The position numbers were made by a program, and so were the translations under genes. A DNA stretch of 64,000 nucleotides from Chryseobacterium sp. MYb7 (GTDB taxonomy: Bacteria; Bacteroidota; Bacteroidia; Flavobacteriales; Weeksellaceae), in assembly GCF_002979455.1 (NCBI RefSeq), contig NZ_PCOU01000020.1, positions 39,606 through 103,605 on the forward strand. The letters are read 5' to 3'. Under the pieces are notes generated by a model. That model was not told the origin of the DNA, did not search any database, and saw nothing but the letters and a program-made list of their open reading frames with translations. This document shows, piece by piece, positions 9,263 through 18,600 of this stretch (its first letter is position 1; each line of letters begins with the position of its first letter).

Positions 9263-9296
9263 GTGGTTAATAATAAATTAACATAAGATTAACCAC
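9263..9296. promoter_or_regulatory. Candidate HxlR operator (9-bp inverted repeat)
   Basis: GTGGTTAAT (9263-9271) and ATTAACCAC (9288-9296) are perfect inverted copies separated by 16 bp, about 40-70 bp upstream of the HxlR start. A minus-strand -7-like box, TATGTTTG (9262-9255), directly adjoins the repeat. A plus-strand TAACTTTG (9246-9253) overlaps the same region. A dimeric HxlR protein bound here would cover the promoter. Confidence 0.5.
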
Positions 9297-9470
9297 ACAT
9301 TTAACAAAAAAAATTACAAAAAGTACAAAAAACTAAGTAGAAATTTTTCATTAAAAAACATATGTTTTTGTGATATCTCTTCTTAATTTGTTCTGATTAT
9401 AAGTTTGCATAAAAGTATAATTGATTATCAATTATTTTTAATAAAAAAACTAAAAACCTAAAACACAAAT

Positions 9471-9776
9471 ATGAAAAATGAGATTTTTATCTTCAAATCA
9501 GGCTATAATATATATTATTCTACCATCCTACTTTTACTCACAATACAACACAGGCCCGAAAACCTGCAATAATTATATTGAAAGGCTTTAATACAAGAAC
9601 AATTCGGATTATTTATCATGGTTAGCAATAGAAAAATAACGATTGTAAGGAACAGTTGGTTTTCAAAAATGTGCCATAACTGATAATATCGGATTCTTGT
9701 GTAGCGGTTACACTACCAAAAGTACATCTGCTTTATTGTATTCTATTCTTTCCTATACTATTGATGATAAGCTATA
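9471..9776 (+). pseudogene. Possible decayed exported-protein or serine-protease remnant
   Basis: The 599-bp gap between the HxlR gene and the T9SS gene contains no intact gene. A -7-like box TAAGTTTG (9400-9407) precedes an ATG at 9471 that opens a 33-codon frame. Further on, one frame between 9651 and 9776 reads GTVGFQKC then DNIGFLCSGYTTK before a stop. The spacing TVGF...GF(L)xxG is weakly reminiscent of the region around the catalytic histidine of streptogrisin or alpha-lytic proteases, but the histidine is absent and stops interrupt. I would treat it as a relic at best. Confidence 0.2.
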
Positions 9777-9824
9777 AAATTTGAATAAAAGTTATTCAAA
9801 CAGAATCTAATAACCTAAAAAAAC

Positions 9825-12800
9825 ATGCGTATGAGAAAAAAATCAATGCTATCAGTCTGGGCTGTATTCTGCTCAGTTGCATCCGTTTATGCTTCGTCAC
9901 GAGGCGATACGGACCGGCGCTTTTCTAATGATCGGTTTATATTGGAAAGTCGCCTTCCAGTAACCACCCTTACTTATGATCTTGGGCCTGTGATGTCTAT
10001 TTCACAAAACCTCAATGAAAAAGGAGCGGTTGTTATGAGTGGACAGCTCAACAAACCTGTTACAACCAGCGATGTTCTGATTTCCGTTAAATATCAGAAT
10101 GCCTTGGGAGAATGGGTTACTGCTTGGTGCAAAACATTATATGCCAGCAATCTGTATAATGAAAACCTTAATGCTACCTTTGAATTACCAGCTTCTGCAA
10201 GCAGCGGCACGTATAATTTAAAAGTTGTGCTGAGTTCAGAAACAGATAACTTCTCCGGTATTACGTGGAATAAAGCGGTAAGCCATTACAAATTCGGAGA
10301 TTATACTGCAGCAACGTGTGAACTGGATGAAAATGAATACACGATACTTTTCACTCCGAAAAAAAATGGGACAGTATTATTTAATCCTAACGGAAGTGTT
10401 TCCGGAGTCAAAGACAGGGTAAAATCACAGCATCTGACTAAGAAGCTGGATGATATTGTATTATCCGTTAACGCCAGCGGTACTCTGGATAGCAGCAACC
10501 CAAATGCACCTGTGATTAATATAGACAATCCTAATAATCTCGGTACGATTGCCAGCTCACAGAAATACATCTACCAAGGTAGTGACACAAGCCCTTTTGA
10601 ATTTTCTTATCATGATCCTGTTTATGTATTTGCCGGTAAGTTTTCAAGTTCGGGTTTCTTTATTAACTTCAGTAACTGGTTTTTACCTCCTGAGGAGGGT
10701 GGAGAACCCTGGGGTAGAGGATATTTGGATTTTACAAACCCTAATGCTTTAGTGAACAGGTATTACAACCTTTACAATTACATCAACGAGAAACTGACCG
10801 ACATTATCTCGGATCAGGAGCCTGTAGTTATTGTTGTAAGCAAAATAACAGGTTTCAGGGTATACAAATCTACAGGACAGTATATCACCGTTAATGCATT
10901 AAGCAATTATAATACTGTAAATGATTTCGGTTACCCTCCATTATATGACAAACAAAGAGGTCCCGGATCTGAAAATTTCTTTCTGAGCAATACTCCTAAA
11001 GCTTCTTTATATGGTATCGGAGCCATCAGAAACAGAAAAGTAATAGCTAACTGGAATGGACCAATGAGACCGCTTTCGGAGGTGGAAGCTGAAATCAAAA
11101 AATTCATCAAATATGTAGGTATTTTTGGTAACACAACTGCATATGATTCTGCAGATTGTGCCAATAACTGTTTTACAATTAATTCCGGAGCACTGCCGGA
11201 TAATACAATATCAGACTGGACAAAAGCTCCTAACAGTTATATTTTCACAGGGAAAGATAACAACGGGAATAATGCAGACGGATTGTATATTCCTGTAAAA
11301 AAAGCCTACGAAATGTGGCGAAACGGGAATTATATGAAAGGAGTGGACGTTCCTTCCGGAGTAATTACCGCTGATGTATTGTGGGAAGATACGATGGGAC
11401 TAATAAAATCTAAGGAAAATTATACATTAGATATTATTGGCTCAGGGGAAACTGCAAAAATAAAAGTACCTATAAACAAGGTAAAAAAAGGAAATGCAGT
11501 AGTTGCTTATAAAGTAGATGGACAGGTTTTCTGGTCATGGCACGTTTGGGTAACAGACGATCCTACTAATGGTTCTACCTATAAAAGCTATGATGATGTA
11601 AAAAGACAGTTAAGTGATGGTACTGTAGAAACGATTCCTAACTCTGAGTGGGGATGGATGGACAGAAACCTTGGTGCTCTCGGGAACACTCTTAATGGAG
11701 ATGGATGGCACAGAAACGGAGGTCTTTTATACCAGTGGGGAAGAAAAGATCCTTTTCCATCTTTAACGTATAGTGATGCTACTTTTTATCAGGTAACCGG
11801 AAGCGTTGGAAAAGTGATCTATGATGATGCAATACCGAGATTGAAATTTACCAACAGTCCTTTCAATGATTATAAAAACTTTAACGATCTGAGACTGTTT
11901 GTCAATAAATCAGCGGCAAATATTACGGATAACATCAGAGCATCGGTTAAAAATCCTTTAAGCCTGATGTATGTGAACGATGATGGTACTGCTACTCCAT
12001 CTACGTATGGTACTTTGAGTGGTATTCCATACTACTACAACTGGTTTGGGCAGGTACCAGGATTACAGACCAGTGAGTTAAGTAAAGTTAACTTATGGTC
12101 AGATAACTCTCAGGGAATACAGGCAACAGATATTTCTGTTCCACAACCATACAGAGATAAGTCCTCTTATGACCCTTGTCCGAATGGATGGAGATTACCT
12201 TCCTTATTGGTAGCATCATCCACAAAAAATCTGAGAATGGATTTTACTCCTTTTGGAGCTAAAGTAAACAGTCCGTTATCTGCACTGAATGGCGTTCAGT
12301 CTAATATTCCTCCGGGATTATCAAACTTAAAACCATATCTGGCTGGTATAAAAATATATCCTCAATACGGTTTTGATATGACCAATGTTGGAGGTAACAA
12401 TATCGGAATATTCCCAGGAACAGGATGGATTGGAAGAGGTGCTGCCAGTGATGGAAGATATCACACGAAAGCAACCTTTACAGATCAGCTTGAAACCTAT
12501 CTATGGACATCTACTATGACAAACTTTGGGGGGTATTCATCAATAGCAAGTGCATTAAGATTAATTCCGTCTGCTGACCAGATTGTCAATAATTACAGAC
12601 CGGATGCAGCCAATTATCCTAATGTATATGGTCTATACAATTATAAACCAGCTGAAGATTATCCAACCAATAACGCACAAGCATGCAGATGTATCAAAGA
12701 TCCGTTATTTGTAAAAAATAACTATAATTTTGACACTACTTACTTCACTGAAACTGAAACCTATAAAACAGGATTAGACAATCCTAATACTTATATGGTT

Positions 12801-14453
12801 ACAAAATCTACTGCAGATCAAATTATCTCAGTACCTGTAAGTAAAGCCTTCTCTGTGCAGAGTAATTATTTAGGAAATACCCAAATTCTGAATACAACAA
12901 GCTTTAATGATTTAAAAGCGAATGTACTTTGGACGGACAACCCTGCTTTGGTAACACAATTAACCATAGATAACACCTCTTCCAAAGATGGAAACATCAA
13001 TGTAAAAGTAAATGCTAACCAATCCGGTAATGCTGTTGTTACTTTACACAATGGTTCAATCACTAACCCTATCTATTGGAGCTGGCATATCTGGGTAACC
13101 AATACTAATGTAAGTTCTTTTACTCATGTAAATGACACCCCTATTACCACGGATAATTACGTGAATTATACCCAATATGGAACCCTGATGAAAACAGCTA
13201 CCATGGATAGAAACCTGGGAGCTACCGAAGCAATGCCAAATGCTTATAACCCAACGGTTGCTGCACAGGTAACCCAACTGAACAGTTCACAGGGATTACA
13301 TTACCAATGGGGAAGAAAAGACCCTCTGCCTATATTCAATAATATCAATGGATCTAAATACAATATTTTCCTTGGTACTACCAATAGCAGTGGTGCTGTA
13401 GCCTATTCTACATTCACAGAAGCGAATTATAACTCAAGCAATATTGTGAATTACAATACCTATAAGAGCAGTATTAACGCCGCTGATAAAATAGATGTGA
13501 GAATAGAAAAGATTCTGGGATATTCTGTTGCCAATCCATTAAAACTAATGATGCCGGTAACTGCATACCCATATCGTGGAGATAACACTCCTCATTATAC
13601 ACTTGCTTCAGACTGGCTGTTTGATACTCAATATCAAGGGTTATATGATGAAAGATGGGGCTTAGGAGGTAAAAAATCTGTATTTGACCCTTGCCCGAAT
13701 GGATGGAGAATTCCTGAAGTTCTTGGTAAAGGTACCAACAAAACCTCTCCATGGAGTCTTAAGGGTAATCCTGAAACACTTAGAACTATCGACGGTACAG
13801 AAGCCGGTTATTATGGAACTCCTATCTATAGTGTAACTGCACCTAGTTTCTGGGGCAAAACAGTAGGATATGCATTCACAAACAGTTTGTATAACGTAGG
13901 AAATTATCCAAAAGCTGTTAGCAGAGGAAGCAGAAGCGTAATGTATGCAGGAGCCATTGGTACTGCTGTTGGTGCATCAGGAGGAGTATGGTATGCTAAT
14001 CTAAACGGTGAAATGACAGGAAGAGCTACTTATATGTATTTCGATATTTACAGCAGGAATAATGTGAAAAACATGGATATAGATCCTTTCGCTTCTCTAA
14101 GCTGCAGATGTGTGAAACAGGAAGACAACGGTACTCCAAGAGGTCCGCTTCCAGGAATTCCTGTAACACCAAACTCAGGAGCTCAGGCCAGAACAGCGTT
14201 AAACAAAACTGTTATTGAAGAAAAGGTAAAAGATGACAAAGTAGTTCTTTATCCTAATCCGGTAAAAGATATCCTGTATATTGATGCAAAAGATGATAAA
14301 GATTATTATTATCAAATTTATAACATGTCTGGACAGCTGATGAAAGAAGGCAAGTTTAACAACAAACAAACAGATGTTACTTCATTGTTAACCGGAGCTT
14401 ATCTGGTAAGAATCAACAACTCTGAGACTATTGTAAAAATCATTAAAAAGTAA
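9825..14453 (+). CDS. Large type IX secretion cargo protein with duplicated module
   Basis: 1542 residues. An N-terminal signal peptide (about 1-24, ending VYASS) is followed by unique beta-rich regions (25-550). Two homologous modules follow, about 560-957 and 1083-1428. Each contains in order WSWHVWVT/WSWHIWVT, MDRNLGA, YQWGRKDP, DPCPNGWR(L/I)P and a terminal CRC(I/V)K. The MDRNLGA/CPNGWRLP pattern recalls the Fibrobacter-type paralogous surface domain. The last ~70 residues (VVLYPNPVKDILYID ... YLVRINN ... KIIKK) are a type A sorting domain for the type IX secretion system, so the protein is exported across the outer membrane and anchored or released. Function unknown; adhesion or polymer binding is plausible. 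It is followed by a strong terminator, so it is probably monocistronic. Confidence 0.85.
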   Translation: MRMRKKSMLSVWAVFCSVASVYASSRGDTDRRFSNDRFILESRLPVTTLTYDLGPVMSISQNLNEKGAVVMSGQLNKPVTTSDVLISVKYQNALGEWVTAWCKTLYASNLYNENLNATFELPASASSGTYNLKVVLSSETDNFSGITWNKAVSHYKFGDYTAATCELDENEYTILFTPKKNGTVLFNPNGSVSGVKDRVKSQHLTKKLDDIVLSVNASGTLDSSNPNAPVINIDNPNNLGTIASSQKYIYQGSDTSPFEFSYHDPVYVFAGKFSSSGFFINFSNWFLPPEEGGEPWGRGYLDFTNPNALVNRYYNLYNYINEKLTDIISDQEPVVIVVSKITGFRVYKSTGQYITVNALSNYNTVNDFGYPPLYDKQRGPGSENFFLSNTPKASLYGIGAIRNRKVIANWNGPMRPLSEVEAEIKKFIKYVGIFGNTTAYDSADCANNCFTINSGALPDNTISDWTKAPNSYIFTGKDNNGNNADGLYIPVKKAYEMWRNGNYMKGVDVPSGVITADVLWEDTMGLIKSKENYTLDIIGSGETAKIKVPINKVKKGNAVVAYKVDGQVFWSWHVWVTDDPTNGSTYKSYDDVKRQLSDGTVETIPNSEWGWMDRNLGALGNTLNGDGWHRNGGLLYQWGRKDPFPSLTYSDATFYQVTGSVGKVIYDDAIPRLKFTNSPFNDYKNFNDLRLFVNKSAANITDNIRASVKNPLSLMYVNDDGTATPSTYGTLSGIPYYYNWFGQVPGLQTSELSKVNLWSDNSQGIQATDISVPQPYRDKSSYDPCPNGWRLPSLLVASSTKNLRMDFTPFGAKVNSPLSALNGVQSNIPPGLSNLKPYLAGIKIYPQYGFDMTNVGGNNIGIFPGTGWIGRGAASDGRYHTKATFTDQLETYLWTSTMTNFGGYSSIASALRLIPSADQIVNNYRPDAANYPNVYGLYNYKPAEDYPTNNAQACRCIKDPLFVKNNYNFDTTYFTETETYKTGLDNPNTYMVTKSTADQIISVPVSKAFSVQSNYLGNTQILNTTSFNDLKANVLWTDNPALVTQLTIDNTSSKDGNINVKVNANQSGNAVVTLHNGSITNPIYWSWHIWVTNTNVSSFTHVNDTPITTDNYVNYTQYGTLMKTATMDRNLGATEAMPNAYNPTVAAQVTQLNSSQGLHYQWGRKDPLPIFNNINGSKYNIFLGTTNSSGAVAYSTFTEANYNSSNIVNYNTYKSSINAADKIDVRIEKILGYSVANPLKLMMPVTAYPYRGDNTPHYTLASDWLFDTQYQGLYDERWGLGGKKSVFDPCPNGWRIPEVLGKGTNKTSPWSLKGNPETLRTIDGTEAGYYGTPIYSVTAPSFWGKTVGYAFTNSLYNVGNYPKAVSRGSRSVMYAGAIGTAVGASGGVWYANLNGEMTGRATYMYFDIYSRNNVKNMDIDPFASLSCRCVKQEDNGTPRGPLPGIPVTPNSGAQARTALNKTVIEEKVKDDKVVLYPNPVKDILYIDAKDDKDYYYQIYNMSGQLMKEGKFNNKQTDVTSLLTGAYLVRINNSETIVKIIKK

Positions 14454-14481
14454 ATTACAATAACACATCTTAAAAGCAATG

Positions 14482-14511
14482 ATGGCCGGAATTTCTTCCG
14501 GCCATTTTTAT
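14482..14511 (+). terminator. Terminator of the T9SS cargo gene
   Basis: A near-perfect hairpin, ATGGCCGGAA-TTT-CTTCCGGCCAT (14482-14505), is followed by a T-rich run (TTTTTATTTT). It starts 29 bp after the stop at 14453. Confidence 0.85.
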
Positions 14512-14620
14512 TTTAAATATCTCATCGTGTCATCTTATTTAAAAGCGATACAACCACTCATCGAAATATATATTCTCCATCCTTGTCATTAAGCATCTAA
14601 ACTTTATCAAAGTCTATAAA

Positions 14621-14653
14621 CAAAAAAAAGCCTTCTATTTCTAGAAGACTTTT
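14621..14653 (-). terminator. Terminator of the tRNA-Asp transcript
   Basis: On the minus strand, directly after the tRNA 3' end, AGTCTTCT and AGAAGGCT form an 8-bp stem (one G-T pair) with a 6-base loop, followed by a long T run (plus-strand A run at 14622-14629). Confidence 0.75.
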
Positions 14654-14655
14654 TG

Positions 14656-14729
14656 CGATCCGGACGGGACTCGAACCCGCGACCTCCGCCGTGACAGGGC
14701 GGCATTCTAACCAGCTGAACTACCGGATC
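14656..14729 (-). tRNA. tRNA-Asp (GTC)
   Basis: Minus strand, 74 nt. The acceptor stem is GATCCGG/CCGGATC with discriminator G. The D-arm (AGTTCAGCTGGTTAGAAT), anticodon loop CTGTCAC with anticodon GTC, and T-arm (GCGGGTTCGAGTCCCGT) are all present. CCA is not encoded, as is usual in Bacteroidota. The tRNA is complete. The last 18 nt recur at 14760-14777 in the same orientation, which makes this locus the attachment region of the element to the right. Confidence 0.97.
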
Positions 14730-14759
14730 AATTTTTTTAAAAGAAATTGAGAAAACTTC

Positions 14760-14777
14760 TGCGATCCGGACGGGACT
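14760..14777 (-). repeat. Attachment-site core: direct repeat of the tRNA-Asp 3' end
   Basis: TGCGATCCGGACGGGACT at 14760-14777 is identical to 14654-14671, which is the end of tRNA-Asp including the discriminator base; identity stops sharply after this core. The copy lies on the 5' side of the intact tRNA. The simplest model is that two tRNA-Asp genes once stood in tandem and the element entered the 3' end of the second one. The core, with the old spacer, was left here, and the reconstituted second tRNA was carried to the far end. The adjacent DNA holds ACTTTTT-TAG-AAAAAGT (14781-14797) and two AGGTCAC direct repeats 12 bp apart (14834-14852), possible recombinase arm sites. Confidence 0.75.
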
Positions 14778-15241
14778 TGTACTTTTTTAGAAAAAGTCCT
14801 ATCCATAAGCTTTATGCTGTTCTCTTATTTTGCAGGTCACCGAATAGGTCACTTTTTTAATAAGATTAGGAGCGTTTGTTTTTAACTGGTGTAAATATAT
14901 GCTTTTTTTTAGTTTTTACAAAAAAAAGACTCTTTTTGACTGCTAGATTTTATTAAAACACAGACTATCAAAGACAAAAATTACTTTCTCTCTTTTTTAT
15001 TTAAAAAAAATAATGATCACTATAATTAAAATGTCCATGATATATTTGAATGAACAGCATCAAAAAGCTAAAATATCACTTGCTTGGTAATCTAGTTTAT
15101 TGGTTGATAAATAGTAAAATTTTAATTTAGTACATTCAAGTTGCCATCCTAATAAAAATACTCAACATACCATGTAATTAGTAATTAACCGTGTCGGAAT
15201 ACTTACTAAAATTGATATAATTTTGTGTATTACAGATTACT
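14778..15241. other. A+T-rich ICE left-end spacer without a gene
   Basis: 464 bp between the attachment core and the first defence gene. Apart from the hairpin and AGGTCAC repeats near the core I see only A/T runs and peptides shorter than 20 codons. No recombination directionality factor or integrase is encoded here. Confidence 0.6.
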
Positions 15242-15460
15242 TTATAAATCTTCAGTATAGTTATCTTTTTCCTCCGCCATCCTAGCAGTTGTGTTTGCTG
15301 TTAATGCAATACTTTGTGTGATTGTTCTAAGATTCATTCTTCCATTAGGTGCATACCTTGCTTTTTCAGCCGCATTTAACATCTTAAAATTAGTTACATT
15401 AACTTTCTTTTCTAAAAGCAAACTTAAATTTCTTTCCAATTCTCTTCTATTATCTGGCAT
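15242..15460 (-). CDS. Small protein 2 of the AVAST-like operon
   Basis: 72 residues if started at the ATG at 15460; the longer frame to 15490 would need a TTG start. The choice is supported by alignment with the preceding small protein. Both begin with a Met a few residues before DNR(R/K), followed by E/Q, L/F and ER, then a basic (P)N(G/K)RxN(L/F) segment and a Ser/Ala-rich helix. The protein is basic in the middle and predicted helical, with no membrane segment or known domain. It overlaps the previous gene's end by 11 bp and closes the operon. It is probably a paralogue of its neighbour and a small accessory subunit of the trypsin-STAND system, but its role is unknown. Confidence 0.55.
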   Translation of the reverse strand: MPDNRRELERNLSLLLEKKVNVTNFKMLNAAEKARYAPNGRMNLRTITQSIALTANTTARMAEEKDNYTEDL

Positions 15461-15692
15461 CTCTACTATTTTTAAATTCTGGTCTGTCAAAATTAGCTAA
15501 TGAGTTTGCCAATGATCTTGACCGTTCATCTACAGTGATAAAATTTACTCTCTTATTGGGAAGCTTTTTAGTCTTCAGCAAACTCATTATTATTTTATGA
15601 TCTGGAAGAGATTTAAATGTTCCCTGTTCAATGGATTCAGCTAAAATGTGAATATGTCGCTCAAATTGTTTTCTATTATCTGGGGTAATCAT
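15450..15692 (-). CDS. Small protein 1 of the AVAST-like operon
   Basis: 80 residues. The start codon overlaps the stop of the trypsin-STAND gene as ATGA (15689-15692), so translation is probably coupled. It begins MITPDNRKQFERHIHILAES and continues with KTKKLPNKRVNFITV and RSRSLANSLANF. The first and middle parts match the following small protein in order and spacing, indicating tandem duplication with divergence. There are no cysteines, membrane segments or catalytic motifs. AVAST type I operons carry additional small or unknown components besides the MBL and STAND proteins; whether this is one of them needs a profile search. Confidence 0.6.
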   Translation of the reverse strand: MITPDNRKQFERHIHILAESIEQGTFKSLPDHKIIMSLLKTKKLPNKRVNFITVDERSRSLANSLANFDRPEFKNSRDAR

Positions 15693-18600
15693 AAATTTAA
15701 TATTTTTTGTTCGGATATATCGACCATGTAAGAATTATATCCATAAAATATTCTCAGTACTACTTTATATTGAAGTTTGATATTATCAATTTTATCAAGA
15801 GGGATAGTTGAGAAATATCCGATATTAGAAGAAATTCCTTTGTTATTATTTCCCCAATTTCTTCCAACTCTCCAAAATTTTGATTTTATATCATTCTGTA
15901 AATCTGGTAATATATCCATCACCGTTTCATTTAAAACTGCGGGAACTAAATCACTTCCCGTAACATTCCCTGCATCATCGCATTTAATAAACAATGGGAC
16001 TATTTTTCCATTTCCACTTTTAGGAATATCTATAGGATATTCATTTTCTAAAAAAGATGGCCAAGGATATGTTGATGCTCTTAGGCCAACTTCAGATAAT
16101 GGCACCAGATAGCCAACGACATCAATTATTTCCTGCTTATTTCTCTTTATTTCATCTTTGATCACACTATGATAGCTTAAAGGGATTTCTCCATTGATTT
16201 TTAATTTTTCAAAATTAAGCTGGCCTGTCTCAAATAAATGCTTTATCTCATTTTCAAAGGACTCGTTATAATTTCTGAAATCTGCATTTAATCTATTCTC
16301 TGGAAATATAGGCTGATAGAATCGTAAGATATTCGCGACCTCTTTTCTTGATTTCAAGACTGCACAAGAGTGTACCGCAATATTCAATGCATATTTTAAT
16401 AAAGTTTCAAAATCAGATACTGATGGAATATTATTATGATCATTAAAGCTTCTATCAATATATCCGCTTGCTTTTTGACAATCTTTTATAGGTAAAGGCA
16501 GTAGATTTTCAATACTTGAAATAAGTTTCTCCGCAAACTCTTTGGTTAGTATTCCTAAGTCATTAAGGTCGTATAAAAATTCATCTATAGGCTGTAAATA
16601 AGTTTCATCGAAAAAGATTTCTCCACTGCCGATAGGACTCTTGACAAAAGTATCTTCAAATAACTTAATCATATCATCAAAGTTCGGAATGCCCAAATTT
16701 TGTTGTTCAATCATAGCATCCAACAGTGAATTTTTTATCATAAAATGCTCCTGCTTCAACGATGCCTCTAAATTATTTTCTAATGCCGATTTAAATTCTT
16801 GAGAAAATCCGGCTGGATTTAAATTGGATAACTGATGAATTACGGAAGCCGAAAGTTCTTTCGAAATTTTATATCCACTAGATATTATTTCATCAATCAG
16901 CCCTCCAACAACTTTTTCAGGAATAACACTTCCCAACCAAGTTAAGATTTCAATTACTCGATTTTTCACAGTCAGTGATGGATGATTTAAAAACCAAATT
17001 AACAAGCCCAATAGTACTTCCTCCTCTTTTACATTAGATTTTTCCTGAGACAGAATGGTAATCCAATCATATTTATTGTAATGTTGCTGCGGAGTTTTTA
17101 TCATTAAGCCGAGGTGCTCATCAACAGCCTGAAGTATTAATTTTTTTTCATTTTCATCATCACTGTTTTGAAGAAATTTTATTATATGGTCAGCTATAAT
17201 CCATTCATCATAATAAGGTTCATTAAGAATAAGATTTTTCAAACTTTTTATTAGTTCAGGAGAACTGTTATAGCTTTGAATGTATAAATTTCTAAGATCA
17301 GTTATTTTATGAGAATAATTATATGCCCAAACACCATATTTCTGGTTTTGAATTTCTTCTAAAGCATTAGTGATTATTTTTCTTGCCTCACTTTTATTTT
17401 CGGTATCAAGTTTTTGCTGCGCATTATTTCTAGCTACAACTAAAGTGTTCAGAGGATCATCAGTATTTTCCTTGGGCCTTGTATCTGTATCAATATGTTC
17501 CGTGCTTGATTCCAAATTTGTCATACCTACTTCCTCTAAATATTTTTTAGCAAGCACATGGTTTGATGAACTTATATTACCAAAAAATTCTTCAAGATAT
17601 TCACTACGATATTCATCATTAAATTCAGACACAATGAATTTAGACCATCTTCTAAAAATAGTATCTAATCTGGAAGAATCAGAATTCTCAAAATTATTTA
17701 TAATCTTTGCATGCTCTTTTGCATAATCTGCTAGATGATAGTCTGCTCCTAAAATGCATAACTCACTAAGTGCCCAAACAATTAAAGAGTTTTCAGGATC
17801 TATATTTTGTATTAATGCCAGCACTGCACTCTGTTCTTCGATTGCGTTTGCACCCAATATATAACCTTCTCCTGTTTCCGGCATATCTACATTAAATGAT
17901 TCGGCATTATTAATAACAGTACTGTAATCTGGTAATATTAGATATTTAATATATTCCACAGCTTGTTTTAAAAGTCCAATTTTAGTTAGATCGCCCACAA
18001 ATTGTTCCTGTTGCTGCTTAATATATCTTTGAAAAGTCATCTCTCCGGATGCATAATCCAGATGCGCAGCAAAATTTCTCAAATATGACATATCCCCATT
18101 GTGAGGAACAATATTAGATACGGCTGTATTAATGATACCCAATTGATCTTCCTTATACCAGGTAGGACCCATAGATGTATTTATCATTTCTTTAAACACA
18201 GATTTTGCCTTATCGTCATTCTGTAAAATAGCGTATAGTTCAATAAGTCTCAACAAATATTCATTTCGCTCCCATCGGTTTTCAACCGTCATTAAAATAT
18301 GTTCTTCCAGTACTTTTACTACTTTAAATGATGATACATCATGATCCCCATCTCTTGCTAATTCACGAGAAATAACAAATAAACTTTCAATGTACCCTTC
18401 AGTGTATAAACCTAACTGATAGTGTTTTTTTTGCAATATTTTTTCAACAAATTCTGAAATTTTATAAGGAAATGCATCGATTAATAGATTTGTAAATTTT
18501 TTAAATATTGTAGGAAATAGTTTTTCAGGCAAGGAGTAACTTCTCTGCCAAAAAACTCTATTTCGTAAGTCCGGAACCAACCTATCTATTAGTTCATCCA

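Noticed and set aside
14800..14870. Integrase remnant on the minus strand next to the attachment core
   Set aside because: Only an 18-codon stretch (KVTYSVTCKIREQHKAYG) is open and it shows no recombinase motif.
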